Assembly (NCBI GenBank): GCA_910586745.1
Contig: CAJUJZ010000112.1
Location: forward strand, 1-7,192
Direction: 5' to 3'
DNA from: an uncultured Mucispirillum sp.
GTDB lineage: Bacteria > Chrysiogenota > Deferribacteres > Deferribacterales > Mucispirillaceae
Length of the DNA stretch: 7,192 nucleotides
Of this stretch, positions 6,805 through 7,192 are shown in pieces; the stretch's first letter is position 1, and each line of letters begins with the position of its first letter. Position numbers and translations under genes: made by a program. The notes beneath the pieces were generated by a model. It was given only the letters and a program-made list of their open reading frames with translations, was not told the origin of the DNA and ran no database searches.

Positions 6805-7192
6805 GAAACTGCAGGCAGCATTTCTCTTAATATTTTACAGGCATAGATTTTTATCACCATAAAAATATTTCTGTGGTGTAATCACTACTTCTGGGTTAAT
6901 ATATGGTCAAACATACCAGTTTCTCTTTTGCAAATCGTCTTTTAATTTTATAAAGTGATGATATAAGCCTTTCTATTTCAAAAACTCTGTCGCCTGCACT
7001 GATAGTTGCAGACAGGTTGCCTAAATCTCAAAACTTTATTTGTATTTCATACACATTTCTTAAAATATTATATACTTCAATACAGCAAGACCTGTATCAA
7101 GAGTATGAACTGATAGTTTTGTACTGTCAAAATTATATATTGTATCATTATTAATAAATTCTCTGCAAAAGGCATAATTGCTGCCTATTTTA
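6798..7192 (-). pseudogene. Decayed minus-strand gene remnant, function unknown
   Basis: No long open frame exists in this 388-bp stretch, but the minus strand carries consecutive gene-like pieces. From the right edge, 7191-7060 reads IGSNYAFCREFINNDTIYNF then DSTKLSVHTLDTGLAVLKYI before a TAA. From 7078 another frame reads EVYNILRNVYEIQIKF, a TGA at 7030-7028, then ISAGDRVFEIERLISSLYKI to a TAA at 6898-6896. A third piece from 6900 reads INPEVVITPQKYFYGDKNLC to a stop at 6837-6835. A fourth (about 6842-6798) reads KILREMLPAVSK and stops at 6800-6798, exactly where the terminator stem ends. The pieces are non-repetitive, balanced in composition and collinear, which suggests one gene with two or three frameshifts and one nonsense change, running in from beyond the window. 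I do not recognise the family. GDRVFEIER faintly recalls a C-terminal motif of aldehyde ferredoxin oxidoreductases, too weak to name. Confidence 0.45.

Noticed and set aside
1..7192. Search for GTGCAC, the ApaLI target, as evidence of avoidance
   Set aside because: I saw none, but in 7 kb of such A/T-rich DNA fewer than one is expected, so its absence says nothing.
6798..7192. Naming the minus-strand remnant as an aldehyde ferredoxin oxidoreductase
   Set aside because: Only GDRVFEIER recalls that family; the other pieces, including ITPQKYFYGDKN and the ending ILREMLPAVSK, do not fit what I know of it.

Overview
The window is A/T-rich and looks like part of a low-GC, Gram-negative-type (diderm) anaerobe or microaerophile. 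The evidence is a non-lipoprotein signal peptide on a periplasmic binding protein, a NikR-type operator of the form described for Geobacter and relatives, and tightly packed genes. I cannot name the species; a Deferribacterota, delta-proteobacterial or campylobacterial background would each fit, and this is only inference.

Layout. (1) Positions 31-685 hold a broken restriction endonuclease gene of the ApaLI-like type. It has an in-frame TAG at codon 11 and a frameshift caused by an exact-looking 16-bp tandem duplication. (2) Positions 675-1844 hold an intact beta-class amino-methyltransferase that overlaps the end of the endonuclease. This is a decayed type II restriction-modification pair in which only the methylase survives. 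(3) Positions 1845-1934 hold a regulatory gap with a good sigma-70 promoter. Its -10 box is covered by GTGTTAT-N14-GTAACAC, which matches the NikR operator consensus as I recall it with one mismatch. (4) Positions 1935-6772 hold a complete nikABCDE nickel ABC importer operon, in the same order as in Escherichia coli, with genes overlapping or about 1 bp apart. (5) A strong rho-independent terminator follows at 6774-6804. (6) From 6798 to the right edge, the minus strand carries scattered reading-frame fragments of a decayed convergent gene that I do not recognise.

How it works together. NikA captures a nickel chelate in the periplasm, NikB and NikC form the membrane channel, and NikD and NikE hydrolyse ATP. 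The operator placement predicts that nickel-loaded NikR, encoded elsewhere, shuts the operon off by blocking RNA polymerase. The methyltransferase is not functionally linked to nickel uptake; its different codon use and broken partner suggest a laterally acquired module beside a core metal operon. I found no wholly new system here. The most informative points are the operator/promoter overlap and the exact lesions in the restriction gene.
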